Source of the DNA: Prunella strophiata
Lineage: Eukaryota; Chordata; Aves; Passeriformes; Prunellidae
DNA: 64,000 bases
Direction: 5' to 3'
NCBI GenBank assembly: GCA_036583965.1
Contig: JAZBQD010000027.1
Span: 6,983,187-7,047,186, forward strand
How positions within the stretch are numbered: the first letter of the stretch is position 1; each line of letters starts with the position of its first letter. Made by a program: the position numbers and the translations under genes. The notes below the pieces were generated by a model. It saw nothing but the letters and a program-made list of their open reading frames with translations, was not told the DNA's origin and searched no databases. Of the stretch, positions 12,155-23,677 are shown in pieces.

Positions 12155-13585
12155 ATGCCATATTTGAGATATGTATTGTTTATAATCTACTGAACAGAGA
12201 AATACCAAACCAAAGTGACACTTTGTCTCTAGAAACTATTTGGAGTAAGGATTTGCAAGCCTTCAGGAGAGAGAATTCCAGATTTATGGCCTTTAAAAAA
12301 CACTGATAAAATGTGATGTGTCTAAATGGGGAAATCAACAGCAACAGGGACTACACAGGAATGATGTCCATGATAAGACAAACAGAGAGGACTGGAGCTC
12401 TGTACCTGAGTTGCTTTTGATTTATTTTTCAGTCCACAAAAGAAGAGTTCCATTACATAAATCCCTGATTAACTTCCATACAGCTTCTGGAAATTTTAAT
12501 TATTGACCATATTCTGATTTACTTGTGGCAGATAATTCCAGTGTGCAAGTTTGTATTGCAAACACAGGGGTTATGTTGCTCTTTTTGTTTATTCTGCACA
12601 GATTTAGTTCCAAGCCCAGGTATTTCCTGGACTGTACATCAGTTCCCTGCCACTCAAGGCTTGTTTAGCCATCTTCCACAGCACATCTCAACAGGCTTGA
12701 TGAGCAAAGACAAAATGAAAATTATGGTTATGGAAGGTCATGTAAGTTTTCTTTCCTGCCCAAAACAGCTTCCTTGTGCTGGGACACTTCCTGTTTGAAT
12801 TCTGCTCTTCCTTAGTTTCCCAAGGCCCTTTATACACCAATCCATGATATAAACAGTTTTTTGGTGTAATTGAATGAAAATATATTCATGGAGGTCAGCT
12901 TCTTGAAATACAAAATACAGGAAATACAAATAAAATGAAGCCTGATTGCAGTTCCTCTTAAACCCAAATAACCTTCTCCCTACAGTTTCTCCATTGTATG
13001 TGCCCCTTTCCATTTTTGTTCATGGTTGATTAATCAATATTTTCTTAGAAAATTCTTAAGGAAAATAGTTTAATGATTCTTTATAGAGAAGACTCTGTTC
13101 AGTTACACTTTTTTTGGGCATAGGACTGTTTTTATCTCAAAGACTGCAGATGCATTTACTACTTCATGGCCAGAAGTGTTTCTTTATAGACTGTTTCTGT
13201 TCTTGAATATCTCATCTTCCCATTAAATAATATTTGTTCCCATGAATGCTTGTAGAGGAAGCATTTTAAGTGTGAGGAATATCTAAGGAAAGAGAAGCAA
13301 AAAAATTACTATTATTATTACAATACAAATGACAATTATTCAATGCACATTCATAATAAAATGTGTAAAGAAAGGTGACTTTTGTGTGTGTGAGGAGCAG
13401 TTTGCAAACTTAGCCTTCATTACACCATCAGATCTACAACAATGTTGCAGTACAATGTGCATTTAGTGTTTTTGCAGAAAAAAAATTAATTACCAATTAA
13501 ACTGTTGCCAGGGTCAGTGAGATGAAAGAAAAATGTGGGAGAAATACTTAGTATTAAATAGAAGTTTTAAGCATAAGTCTGCAGT
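12155..13585. other. Non-coding AT-rich sequence
   Basis: No gene is recognised. There is a short (ATT)n-like tract at about 13305-13320 and otherwise unique sequence. Reading frames of 60 to 90 codons on either strand have no domain character. Confidence 0.6.
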
Positions 13586-13587
13586 TT

Positions 13588-13902
13588 TGTCACGGTTCAG
13601 CTTGTATTTAATTTCTTCCCCTCTTAGTTTTAGGAATAGTAAATTATTTGATGTCCAGATACCTTGGTGTGGAGGAATAGAGCTAGTGATGAAGGTAATC
13701 TCACCCCTGAGGAGTTGCAGCTGTACTAATTACTAAAGATTAGGAACAGGTCTGCCCTTAACAGGCCACAGCTGTGTCCAATAAGGATGAGTATCATAAA
13801 AGAGTAGGTTGGTCAGTTGAGGAGTTAGTAAGTTGGAGTTTGTTGGTTGTGCTGCAAGGAGCTGCCCATAAGAAATCACCAAGAAGGTATGAAAGCTTGA
13901 CA
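13588..13902 (+). repeat. Candidate solo LTR of an endogenous retrovirus
   Basis: A segment of about 315 bases begins TGTCACGGTTCAG and ends GCTTGACA, so its ends are short inverted repeats (TGTCA/TGACA) with the TG...CA termini usual for LTRs. Inside, a CCAAT box (about 13780) is followed by ATAAAAG (about 13797), as in an LTR promoter. The GGCCACAGCTGTGTCCAATA context resembles avian ERV LTRs as I remember them. No second LTR or internal retroviral sequence is nearby, hence solo. The five bases on each side (AGTTT and ATGAA) do not match, so no target-site duplication is visible and the exact ends are uncertain. It is non-coding. Confidence 0.4.
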
Positions 13903-14539
13903 ATGAAGATAATAACAGCTTGGTTCATGTCCCCTGTCCAAATATAGCAACACCTCTTTCCTGGCATTTGACATAGTTCTGGAATCAAAGGGTGAGCCTC
14001 AATATTTCAGCATTTATTAGGGATTACTGTGTATGTGATGAATTTTGTCTTGCTGGATAGAGTGATGAATATTTGAGTCAATATGCATATGAGATAGGTT
14101 GTTCATATGCACTAGTTCATATGCAGAACTATAATTTCAAGCTCATTTCTTGACTTCACTGCATTAAAATTCTCAACCAGTGTTTCATTAATGGGTTTAT
14201 TGCCCTAATAAGTTTCAGTGAATCCCAGGAAAAGAGTAGAATTTGTCATAAGTAGATTTTAAAAGTTTAGGTATAAAAATATGTAGCTAAAATATCTAAT
14301 TATTATGGTACTGTGTGCCTTGAAGACACTTTAAAGGGTGTACAGAAGTGAATTTAAGGTAGTGCTGCAGAAAAGACTGATACTCCCTTCATAGAGATTC
14401 CAAGTGATACATCCATTACTATTAGAAATAGGCTGGGGTCAAATTTCCAGAGCAGCCTAGCTCATCAAGGACTGAGAAAAAAGAAAAATCTATATCTTAT
14501 TTCTGAGTACAATTAGCACATCCTTACTCATTATTGGCA

Positions 14540-15240
14540 AAGTGAAGTCTGGAAGGGAGAGGACAATATGATGCAACCTCCTGAGAGGAAGCAGAAATCT
14601 AAAATGACCTCTTAGACTTCAGAAGTTCAGACCTTTATCTGTTTAGGGACCTGCCTGGAAAAATCCCATGGCATAGCCCTGGAGGAAAGAGGGGATCCTG
14701 GAGGGATGGTTGGTTTTAAAGGAATCATCTGTCCTCCTAAGAAAGAAATCAGATAAAGACAAGAGGAGCCCTGCATGGGTGGACAAGTTGGTCCTGAAAA
14801 AGCTCAAATGTGAAAAGAAAATGTACAAGAGATGGAAGAAGGGTAGGTGACCTGGAAAAAGGAGAGAGACTCTGTTTGAACTTTCAGGGATAGGGTTAAG
14901 AATGCCAAAGTCCGTCTGGATTTGGATTTATCCAGGGACTTGGAGGGAAACAAGAAATTTATCTGTAAAAGGAAGACAAAAGAAATGGTGGGCTCACTGC
15001 CAAGTGAGAGAGGCAGTGTGGTGATACAAGACACAGGGAAGGACTAGGAATTTTGGTCAACTTCTCAGTGTTTGTTGGTCAGGCTGCTTTTCAAGACCCT
15101 CAGCTCCCTGAGGCCAATGTAAAGTCTGGAGCAGGAAAGGCTTAACCTTGGTGGAGGAGGATGAAGTGAAGGAAAATTTAAACTAAGTAGATTGTCTAAA
15201 TTTTCCAAAGGGAAGTGGATCTGATCAGTGTGCATAAATA
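14540..15240 (+). mobile_element. CR1 LINE, ORF2 linker region (decayed)
   Basis: The plus strand follows the avian CR1 ORF2 stretch between the endonuclease and reverse transcriptase domains. Landmarks in order are CTGTTTAGGGACCTGCCTGG with AATCCCATGGCATAG (about 14640), CCTGCATGGGTGGACAAG (14771), ACAAGAGATGGAAGAAGGG (14825), GATTTATCCAGGGACTTGGAGG (14926), and AAAGTCTGGAGCAGGAAAGG with TTGGTGGAGGAGGATGA (15120-15165). It stops in the region that encodes the GPDG-type start of the RT domain. Stops and indels break the frame in many places, so nothing is coded. CR1 normally encodes an endonuclease/RT protein for target-primed reverse transcription. Edges are approximate and the copy may begin nearer 14400. 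Confidence 0.75.
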
Positions 15241-15427
15241 TCTTTTGGGAGCTGGAGTTGAGGAGCACACCTGGTGCAGCTCAGTTTACAGACTGAGGTT
15301 CAGCCTGAGCTCTGGGTGGGAGCCCCAGACAAGAGGCCAAGAACTTGACTTGAGCTTGATGGTGACACCACCCAGGTGAGAGGACCCTGAGAGCCATAGG
15401 AGGAGTGTGGGACTGTGAGGGCATAAT

Positions 15428-15628
15428 TTTTTTTACTGTAAGTCTGATGGAACACTGAAATTACTTGCCCTGAGAGGGTGTGGAGTGTCCATCTCTGAAA
15501 ATATTAAAAACTTGTCAGGACATGGTCCTTAACAGCCTGCTTTGGTTCACACTGCTAAAGCAAGAATGCTGGACAAGGCAACCTGCAGAGATCTCTTCCA
15601 AACTCGACTTTGCTGTGATTTTGTGAAT
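15428..15628 (+). mobile_element. CR1 LINE 3' end of the same copy
   Basis: TTTTTTTACTGTAAGTCTGATGGAACACTG, then GAGAGGGTGTGGAGTGTCCATCTCTG, ATATTAAAAACTTG, GGACATGGTCCTTAACAGCCTGC and finally CTCTTCCAAACTCGAC...CTGTGATTTTGTGAA (each run split here by small differences from the consensus) give the CR1 3' UTR in the normal order. It lies downstream and in the same orientation as the ORF2 fragment at 14540-15240. Almost the whole RT domain is missing between them, replaced by about 190 bases (15240-15427) that I cannot align to CR1. One insertion with an internal deletion or replacement is the simplest explanation; two separate insertions are the alternative. Confidence 0.8.
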
Positions 15629-15629
15629 A

Positions 15630-16685
15630 TAAAAGCACTTTATTTTGCATCAGAAAGAGCAGTATTTAAGCATTTCCTAACTAACAAATCCCTTAATCAA
15701 AGAAAATGGACTATTATTCTTTTGTAAATGCTCACCCAGAATAAGAAAAAGGACTGTTCTTAAGAACATTAACTGATGACCTCTTCTTTCTTTATTGTAA
15801 TTTGTGATAATATGGGATGGTGTTAATGCCTTGAAAATGACAGTGCATTGTAAGAATGCTTTGCATAATTTTATTCTTTAAGCAGTAGTGGAGATTTTGT
15901 TTCAGTTCACTCACATACAGAATTTGCATGAATGTTATGGAATAAATACTAGTAAATACTGAATATATTCTTCCCCTGCTCTCCAAAGCATGGCTTCCCT
16001 TAAGCACATGCTCTACCTAGCATGTTATCTTTTCCTAGAAACACTATTAATATGAACAAAAATTTGATATGATCAGTAATCACAATCAATTTGTTGATTG
16101 GTCTTTAATATAGATTAAATTGAGTCATGTACAGTTGCATTTCCAATAATAAACATTTATAGCAATTATTTATATGAAATATCCATACTGTGTTTCCATA
16201 CTGCATTTTTCATTAGGTTCCCCACAGAGATGAGACAGTAAACATAAAATTCAAAAACTTCATAACATTTTTTATTAGAAAGCATTCAAGGACCTTCAGC
16301 ATTTTGACTATGTTAAAACACTCTGTCAGTTCTCTGTGAGGTTACTAAGATTAATTGCCTTTTCTGTGATTCAAAGAGCTTCAAATGTGCTCAGTCTGAA
16401 TGTGAATTTTCTGTGTGTTCATGCTCGTTACACAACAGTAAAATATAAGCTCTTTTGTCCACCGTGCATGAATTTCAAAGTTTATAATAAATCCTAATGT
16501 TTTCATATCTCCTGAAATAAAAGCTGGGGACAAGGAGTAAAAGAGGGAAGCCAGTGGATGGTGAGGGAGTCTGATTTCTTCTTCTCTTTTTCCTGAGGTG
16601 CATATGGTAGTTTCTTTCTGTAACTATGGATCTGAGAGATTGAATGTGAATAGTTCTGCTAGGAGGAGGGATCTCTGTGTTTTTT

Positions 16686-16719
<34 letters not shown>

Positions 16720-19700
16720 GGTATCTGTTGGTCCTGATGCCAATTTCACCATACAGAAACTGAAAACAGGATATTTGCTTTGCTTGTATTGGTTGCAGAC
16801 ATTTAACTTGCTTGTTTTACAAGTTGAAGAAATATGTGCATGAATAATATAATTCTATAAGACATTAATGGTTTTTAATTCATCTCACTTAAAGTTCAAT
16901 TTTTTACATTTTTTACAAATATTTACATATTACAAATATTCTGGCACACTGTTTCAGGGACATTTTGGTTCTTGACTCATTGAAGTAAGTGGGAATTAGG
17001 AAGTCAGCAAGTCTGTGCAAAGCTAACTTTAAATCCTCAATAACTCTTGTATGGTAGGAAAAAAAAAAGCTACAGAAAGTAAACACAGCCAGGTCCAAGT
17101 GCTGCTTTTATTTATCTCCTGTGCAGTAAAACTGAAGAAATTGGATAGTGGTCAAACCTTTAATTATTTTAAGTCATAAAAAGTACATGAGCTGATGAAG
17201 ATCTTGCAGAAAAATTCCACTGTGTAGTTGTATTAGAATTGACTGAATCCCAGGCCTTGTGCTTGACCCATTGGTCATAATGCCTCCTTCAAATTATGGA
17301 AATACTGTGATTAATTAAATCAATTACTTGGCATCTCAGTCTGGAGGCTGGGAACAAGGAGGCCTCAGCTGGGTCTGTAGCTGCCATGGCTGAATTGCCA
17401 AAAATGTTTTTGCCATTTACTTTTTTCTGAGACCTGATAAGTTAATGCTTCCACTCTCTTGAAAACTTGTAATCAGTATTAGACCAATGTTTTAGTGTAT
17501 AAACAGCATGAATTGGGCTGTGTGTGTTTTTGTACTTCTGTACATAACACCAGCCATGCAGAGTCCTGCAGTATTTGCTGTTAGGAGTCACCAGTTACTC
17601 CTGGTTGTTCCACAGTGCAATATTTTCCCTCTGTACTAAGTTTAGGCACTGAGAGCAAGATTGCATTTCTGTCAGAAGCTGGTGGGTGATTCACCAGAAA
17701 CAGAGGCAGGGGAGAAGCTTCCCTCTCTTTTTCAGAGGGTGTACCTGTGATCATGTCAGCATCTGAGCCTGGTTTAATCTCAGACCTAGTTAGGCCAAGC
17801 AGTGCAGCCTCCAGAAATATGTGAAAGTGAGCCTGGCTGTATTTCTGGCAGTGCATCTTGGAGAAAAGTATTAGAAAGCTCACCTATAAACTGTTTTTTG
17901 CTGTTTCAAATGCAGGCAGGAAGAGCCCAACTTATTCCAACACAGTGCTGTGTTTACCTGGCTAGCAGTAAGACTAATTATCACTTTAAAATTAATTTAA
18001 ACAGTTAGATGTGGACATTGCAGAAAGAAAATAAACATGGAAATCTATAACACTATATTTGCCACCCTTTTCTACTCTGAAAATCAGCAGAAGATGGCTC
18101 ATGGTAGTCAAGGGTTACTCTTGACATTGTAAAACACTGGAGAAAAAATTTAAGGCAAAGTTATTTCTTTGAAACATAGTGGGAGTGCAAAGGAGGAAAC
18201 TTCCTGTTGTGCTGAGATGCTGTGAAATGCATCACATTTCAAAACACTACCATCTTTTCTATACTTTAAACCCACCATACTTACTAAAAAAAGAATGCAA
18301 AAGTTTCAGTATCTCACATGTATAAGTTAGGCTGCCTGCAGTTTTAATTTAGCTGTATGATGGGATTCTGCTTTTTCTCACCAGGGAAGAAAAGGTTAAA
18401 CAGTTGGTTTTGAGAAATGATTATTTGAAAGTCATAACAGGACTGGGAGAGTAGGGATTTACAACCAGATGATACAAATAAAGGGTGGGGAAGGCAGAGT
18501 ATTAGAAGTGTGGAGTGTTCTGCTTTTACAGTTTTTAGAGTGAAGGTTTAGTGACTTTTTTGAGACTCTGAGGTCTTGGGGATGGTGGGAACTCTGGCAG
18601 AGAAAAGTCAATATTGTCTTGTTAATGGTGACTCACTTGAGGTTTTCTATTAAAAGCCCATAATTGATAAAAAGAAAATATATGTAAAGTGGAGGCAGGA
18701 CAAGCACTGGATACAGACTGCACCTCTGAGAAGTGTGAGGGTTGGTCTGGGCTGCTGTGGAGCTGGAGAGCTGCTGTGCTGTGGGCTGCCCAGGCAGCCT
18801 GCCTTGTGAGCATGCACTGCTCTACAACCTTTAAATATGTAATCTCACATTGCTTTCACATAAGAGATAAGAATTTAATGAGCAGTGATCCAGTATTTTG
18901 TTTTATCGTGTTCAGTGTGTGGTCCCAGGCTGCAGTATGGGCTGTTTACTATACACTATTTAAATGCTGTGCTGAAGGCAGAATAATTAACTTCCTCATG
19001 GGCTTTTCTATAGCACTCATTGTGGTGAGATTGGAGTGTCTTACAGTGTGAAATAAATTGCCACCTTAATGCTTGTTTGTTGAGGAGAGACTATTTCTGC
19101 TCTCAAGCACAGACACATGTCAGGCATATTGTATGTGCCCAGTTTGAAACATCTGAGACTTGATTTTTGTGCCCACTCACCAGTATACAATACTTCATTT
19201 GATGTACAGTTCCTATTTGCTCCAGTTGCAGCTGAGACTATTCAACCATTCCACAACTCTCCAACCAAAAAGCTGAAATAAATAGGCAACACCTGTGAGA
19301 ATCTCCCCTTTGAGTTACATTCAGTGTGTTTGGAATTTCTGGTAGAGAAAAGCATTATGTGTAGCTGTGCTTTTATATAAGTGGGGTCTTGTGTGGTCCT
19401 GCTGTCAAGTTTAGACTTAGGTGCAGTGGTTTGCAATGCTCTGAGGAGACAAATGTTTGAATTTATTTATCATCTTTGCTAAGCTGGGACAGGTGAGTAA
19501 AATGAGAGAAAAACTTTCAAAATTGCTCAACAACATAGACTCCCATTTTCAAAAGCACATAACTTGTTTATGAGCTAAAGTGCTTTCAGAAAATTGCTTT
19601 TCTCTTTTATTCCATAATAAAGATGATGAAATAATAACTATATCACTGTTATAGGACAAAAATTCTAATTTGAAATGCTCTGCATGTAACTTTTAACAAT

Positions 19701-20035
19701 ACTCCAAAATTTAGTTGAAAGCTGTTAAAGAAGCATATCTGAATTAAATAAATGCAATATATCTGCCTTGTGAACAATCTGTGATGATAATCTATCTATT
19801 ATGTAACTAAACTGAATCTGTAGAGAAAAGGAATGCTTCTTGAGAAAACATCATTAACTTTATTGCTGCTAGCAGCACTAGAAATCTTCAGTCTTATATT
19901 CTCACCTAGAACACTCAAGCAAATCAGCTTTTCTCAGAGAGGAGAACACTTGACTGAGAAAAATAAGTTTATGACTTGAATGTTTCACACCATTTTAAAC
20001 TCTGCATTGAATATATACTGCAGAGTGAAGACCTA
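15630..20035. other. Non-coding sequence with one long poly-T
   Basis: No gene is recognised. The stretch includes the T run at 16687-16716. A somewhat GC-richer piece at 18680-18810 contains repeated GCTGCTGTG/GGGCTG words but matches no known family. The reading frame of 120 codons at 18689-19051 is compositional and lacks domain features. Confidence 0.6.
16687..16716 (+). repeat. Poly-T run (about 30 nt)
   Basis: A long T run follows TTTTTG and precedes AAGGGTATCTG. Its reverse complement could be the tail of a minus-strand retrotransposed sequence, but no body is recognisable next to it. Confidence 0.9.
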
Positions 20036-20039
20036 ATAA

Positions 20040-20790
20040 TACAGGCCACCAGGAGTATAGCAACACTGCAGTGTTTAAAACTGATTATTTCTTAAATTGC
20101 TGTGTGTAATCGAGTGTATTAGCATTGATTACTGCTGACAGCCTAATAGAAAGAAGATATAAAAAAGTGCTTCAAAAAGATGCATAGCAAAGGATAAAAT
20201 AGTACAGGCAATAGCACTTGTGAAGCTGAAGAACATTTTCATAATTAGTTACTAATTTGTATGATGCATAATGTAAAAATGTGCTTGATTTTAATTCTCT
20301 TTATATAGTTTTTTTTTTAATTCCTGATTTCATGTGCTTGTCATTGCCCTTAAATACTTCTATTTGCTGTGATGCTTCTCTGAGGTATTTGAAGAATATG
20401 CTAATATAAATTGTAATGTTTTATCATGAAATAAATAAATTACATTAGCATAATGCTCAGTTTGAACCAGCTTTTGACTGTGAACTGACCTGAGATCTCC
20501 AAATTCACTTCTGCAGCATCTTTCAGAGGCTGTGGTACTGATCTGACTATCCTTTGTACTTTTAGTCTCCTAAACTTTTGAAATGCAATCAGTAACTTGG
20601 CTGCACGGTGTAGTTACAATTAAAGCTTTTCAGAAAAATATAATTCATCGGCTTTATTACATGCTGTCAGCCTTGCATTTTATCTGTTAATGATAAACTG
20701 TGTTTAATCAAAATATATCTCCTGTTATCTCAGAAAACATATCTGATCATCATTCAAAGATCTCAATCAGCAGAGAAAAGAATTGCTAAA
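20040..20790. promoter_or_regulatory. Candidate conserved regulatory element, POU/homeodomain motifs
   Basis: The block is free of recognisable repeats and dense in binding-site-like words. A POU octamer variant ATGCTAAT sits at 20398-20405, with its exact inverse ATTAGCAT at 20444-20451. There are also GTAATCGAGTG (about 20107), TTAGCATTGATTACTG (about 20119), ACGGTGTAGTTACAATTAAAGC (20606-20627), ATAATTCATCGGC (about 20639) and TTAATGATAAACTG (about 20688). It retains three CpGs in an otherwise CpG-poor setting. No exon is evident. Function is inferred from composition only; it may be one element of about 750 bases or two adjoining ones. Confidence 0.4.
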
Positions 20791-21192
20791 TTCAGTAATG
20801 TCTTCCAACCTTTGCTTTTTAAATTAAAAAAAATAAAATAACAGTACAGATTCTTAAGAACTGTCTGGCTTGTTACATGTTTAAAAAGCATTTAGAACAA
20901 AGTATTTATTGTCCTTTGGAAAGGTTTAACATACTGTATTTCAGTCACTCCTCTGCCCTTGCCTGCACTGGCAAGGCTGTGTGTGAAATTTCATCATGGG
21001 GCAGCACCAGCTCCTTGGAGCTCTGTGTGAGACAGGTCCTTGTGCTGGTTCTGGAGGGGAAGAAGCTCCCTTGGATAAAGGCCAGAGTATAATTTAAAAG
21101 TGTTTGTATACAGAGCTAATGCACTGTAATTCATACTCTGTGAAATGACTCTAACAGTGTGGTAACTTCTTGGACTGTGCTTCTGTTTAGCC

Positions 21193-21216
21193 TTTTTTTT
21201 TTTTTTTTTTTTTTTT
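21193..21216 (+). repeat. Poly-T run (24 nt)
   Basis: An uninterrupted T run lies between TTTAGCC and AATTAAAAGC. No associated retroelement body is recognised. Confidence 0.9.
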
Positions 21217-23570
21217 AATTAAAAGCACTGAGCTCCAGCAGTTTTGCTGTAAGGTACTTTTAAATCACTTTGGGAATTCACTTTTCAACAACCACTTTAA
21301 ACCAGAAACACTAGAACTATTTACAGCCCAAATGTCAGGCTTTTCAGTGTCTTAAGTAGAATTAATGTTGTAGTTCTTATTTTATTCTTTATTTTCTTGT
21401 TGAGGCATCAGGAGTCAAATTTGCCCCTTTGCAGCACTCTAGGGAGTCCCAATGTTTAATTACTCATCTGGTATGAACTTAGCATTTCCTGCATCTCTTG
21501 TTTCTAATATTATACTTAGCAAAAAGTTTTTACAGGTAAAAAAAAATAAAATGATTGTAATTTAATATATGCACATAAGGCAAAATAGATGTTTCAGTTC
21601 ACCTCTCTAGCTGCCTGTCCTCTGCATTATTTGCTTGCAGGTTTTATTAGCAGCCTGAATTCTTCCATTCAGATGAACATGTTCCCTGCCCAGTTGCACA
21701 TTAATCCCTCCAATGCTTTTCTAAACAGCTGATAAGTTTCACAGAGTAGTTTCCAGTGGGGAATCACTACCAAGTTAGCTGGCCCTGGTACATCTAATAT
21801 ATGCTTTGCTGATATTGTGTAATGCTAATCTGTAAATTACTTGCATGAAGTATAGATTGAAATAGTTTTAAAAATTATATTACATGTGAGATTAGCACAA
21901 TCAAACTGACTTTAAAATAATAACTTTTTTATGAGTCCCTATTTTACATAAAATAATTTAACTGACTTTTTTTTTAGTGTTTTCTCATTTAATTTCTTAT
22001 CAATTGAATCGCTGATCAGCTTTTTCCTCTAACCACATTGGGACTGATGGGGTGAACTGGGGTAACCTGCCCTTGCCCTTTATTAATATTTAATGGCCTT
22101 CTAAGACTGTAAGAAATTATATTTTTTCCCCCCAATACTTTGTTAAAAGCAGCAACCTGTGGCAGATCACTCCAGCATCTCTTTAGTCTACTGGCCACAA
22201 GTTTAAGAGTAACTGCTTAAAAAAATTGTCCAAAGCTGCTATAGTTGAACACTAAAGCACAAAAGGTCTGAATCATTCAGATAGATTTAAGCAGGACTGT
22301 ACAAAATCCCACAATAGTCTCAGATATCCTGGCCATTGTGGATTGTACTGTGTTTTTTCAGCAGTGTCCTCTGTGACACTCAGATTCCAGCCCTGAATTT
22401 CCTTATGGTTTTCTCTGCTACCAGAAAATCAAGTGCTTTCCAGAAACTCCATCCAAGATAACAAATGCCTGTCATGTGTTCTGCTATCTCTAAATCTGCA
22501 TTTACAAGATTTATAAGAGGCAATTGTTAATTTTGTTTGCTGCAACCAGCTTGCTGAAGAGAAATGGACAAGAAAGGGAATAAATTCAGTATTTATTGCA
22601 GAGTAAAGAAAGTGCAGGAAAGTACATTTTCACCAGTCTTTTATCATTGGGTCTGCTGGGCTCTGGCCTCAGCATCATTTATTCCTGTCCTGGCAGTGAT
22701 CAGTCTTCTTTTTGGACACCATTAAATTCATTGTGTCTTTTGCTTCTTGCAGACCATTAGGAAATTGCTATAGAATTGCAGTTTATAATATTACTTACCC
22801 ATGCAATCCCTGCTAAAAAGTTATCTTCACACACAGAGTGAACATCTTGACTCTGCGTTAATGGCAAAATCATAATTCCATTTAGGTAGTGAAAGGATTT
22901 TTCTATAAATCTTAATTCATTGTCAGGCCCTTGAGTTTTCAAGGAAGAGGAGAAGATGGTCCCCTAATGAAATTGAATTGCCTTTTTTTTTTTTTTTTTT
23001 TCCCCCTGGTTCAGATGGAAATTGTAATTGCCACTGGCCACTCTTGAATGTATTTGTTTTTCTGAAATATTCACAATTACAGTGGGAAAAGGATTGCTGC
23101 AGCAGCACTGTGTTTCCCAAAGGTTGGTTTAGGGAGTCAGCCTGCTGAGGAAGCTGAACAGGAATTTTAGCCCTAACTCTTGACTTTTCCCCCTTGTGAC
23201 TCCTCCTTTCTTTTGTGTTTATACCTGTGCTGAGAGAGTATTGATCCAGTCTGTTAGCCCAGGGCAGGGGGCAGATTTCAGTAAGATGTGGAATTCATTG
23301 AGGGAGAGGAGGAGGGATGTGTGGGGGAAAAATCACAGCAGCAGAGTTGCATTCCTATATTTTGCCATAGAAAATTTAAATATCAGTAGGTGGCAATTCA
23401 TATTCTCACTGGAAAAAAGTTGAATTTATTAAATTATCTCAGGTGTAATCACTGATTTCTCACTACTGCTGGCATATTACACTCTCAGGGCTTGAAACAC
23501 TAGTTCTTTATCTCTGTTCTCTGAAAAAAAATTTTTTTTAAAGGAAAAAAAGATGTGTATCCTGTATTAA

Positions 23571-23677
23571 GTGCTGGACATGTATTATAGTACACTTATA
23601 ATAGAACAGAATTTTATTTTAAATGTGCTGGACATGTATTATGGTACACTTATAAAGAACAGAACTTTATTTGAAAT
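23571..23677 (+). repeat. 54-bp tandem duplication (two copies)
   Basis: The unit beginning GTGCTGGACATGTATTATAG occupies 23571-23624 and recurs at 23625-23677. The second copy has a few substitutions and is one base shorter. Both carry ATGTATTAT, TACACTTATAA and AGAACAGAA. The third start (GTGCC at 23678) aborts, so there are only two copies. It looks like a local replication-slippage or unequal-exchange duplication old enough to have diverged slightly. Confidence 0.9.

Noticed and set aside
22390..22570. Possible minus-strand CR1 ORF2 fragment
   Set aside because: Only scattered word similarity (GTGCTTTCCAGAAA, CAGCTTGCTG); order and spacing were not convincing.
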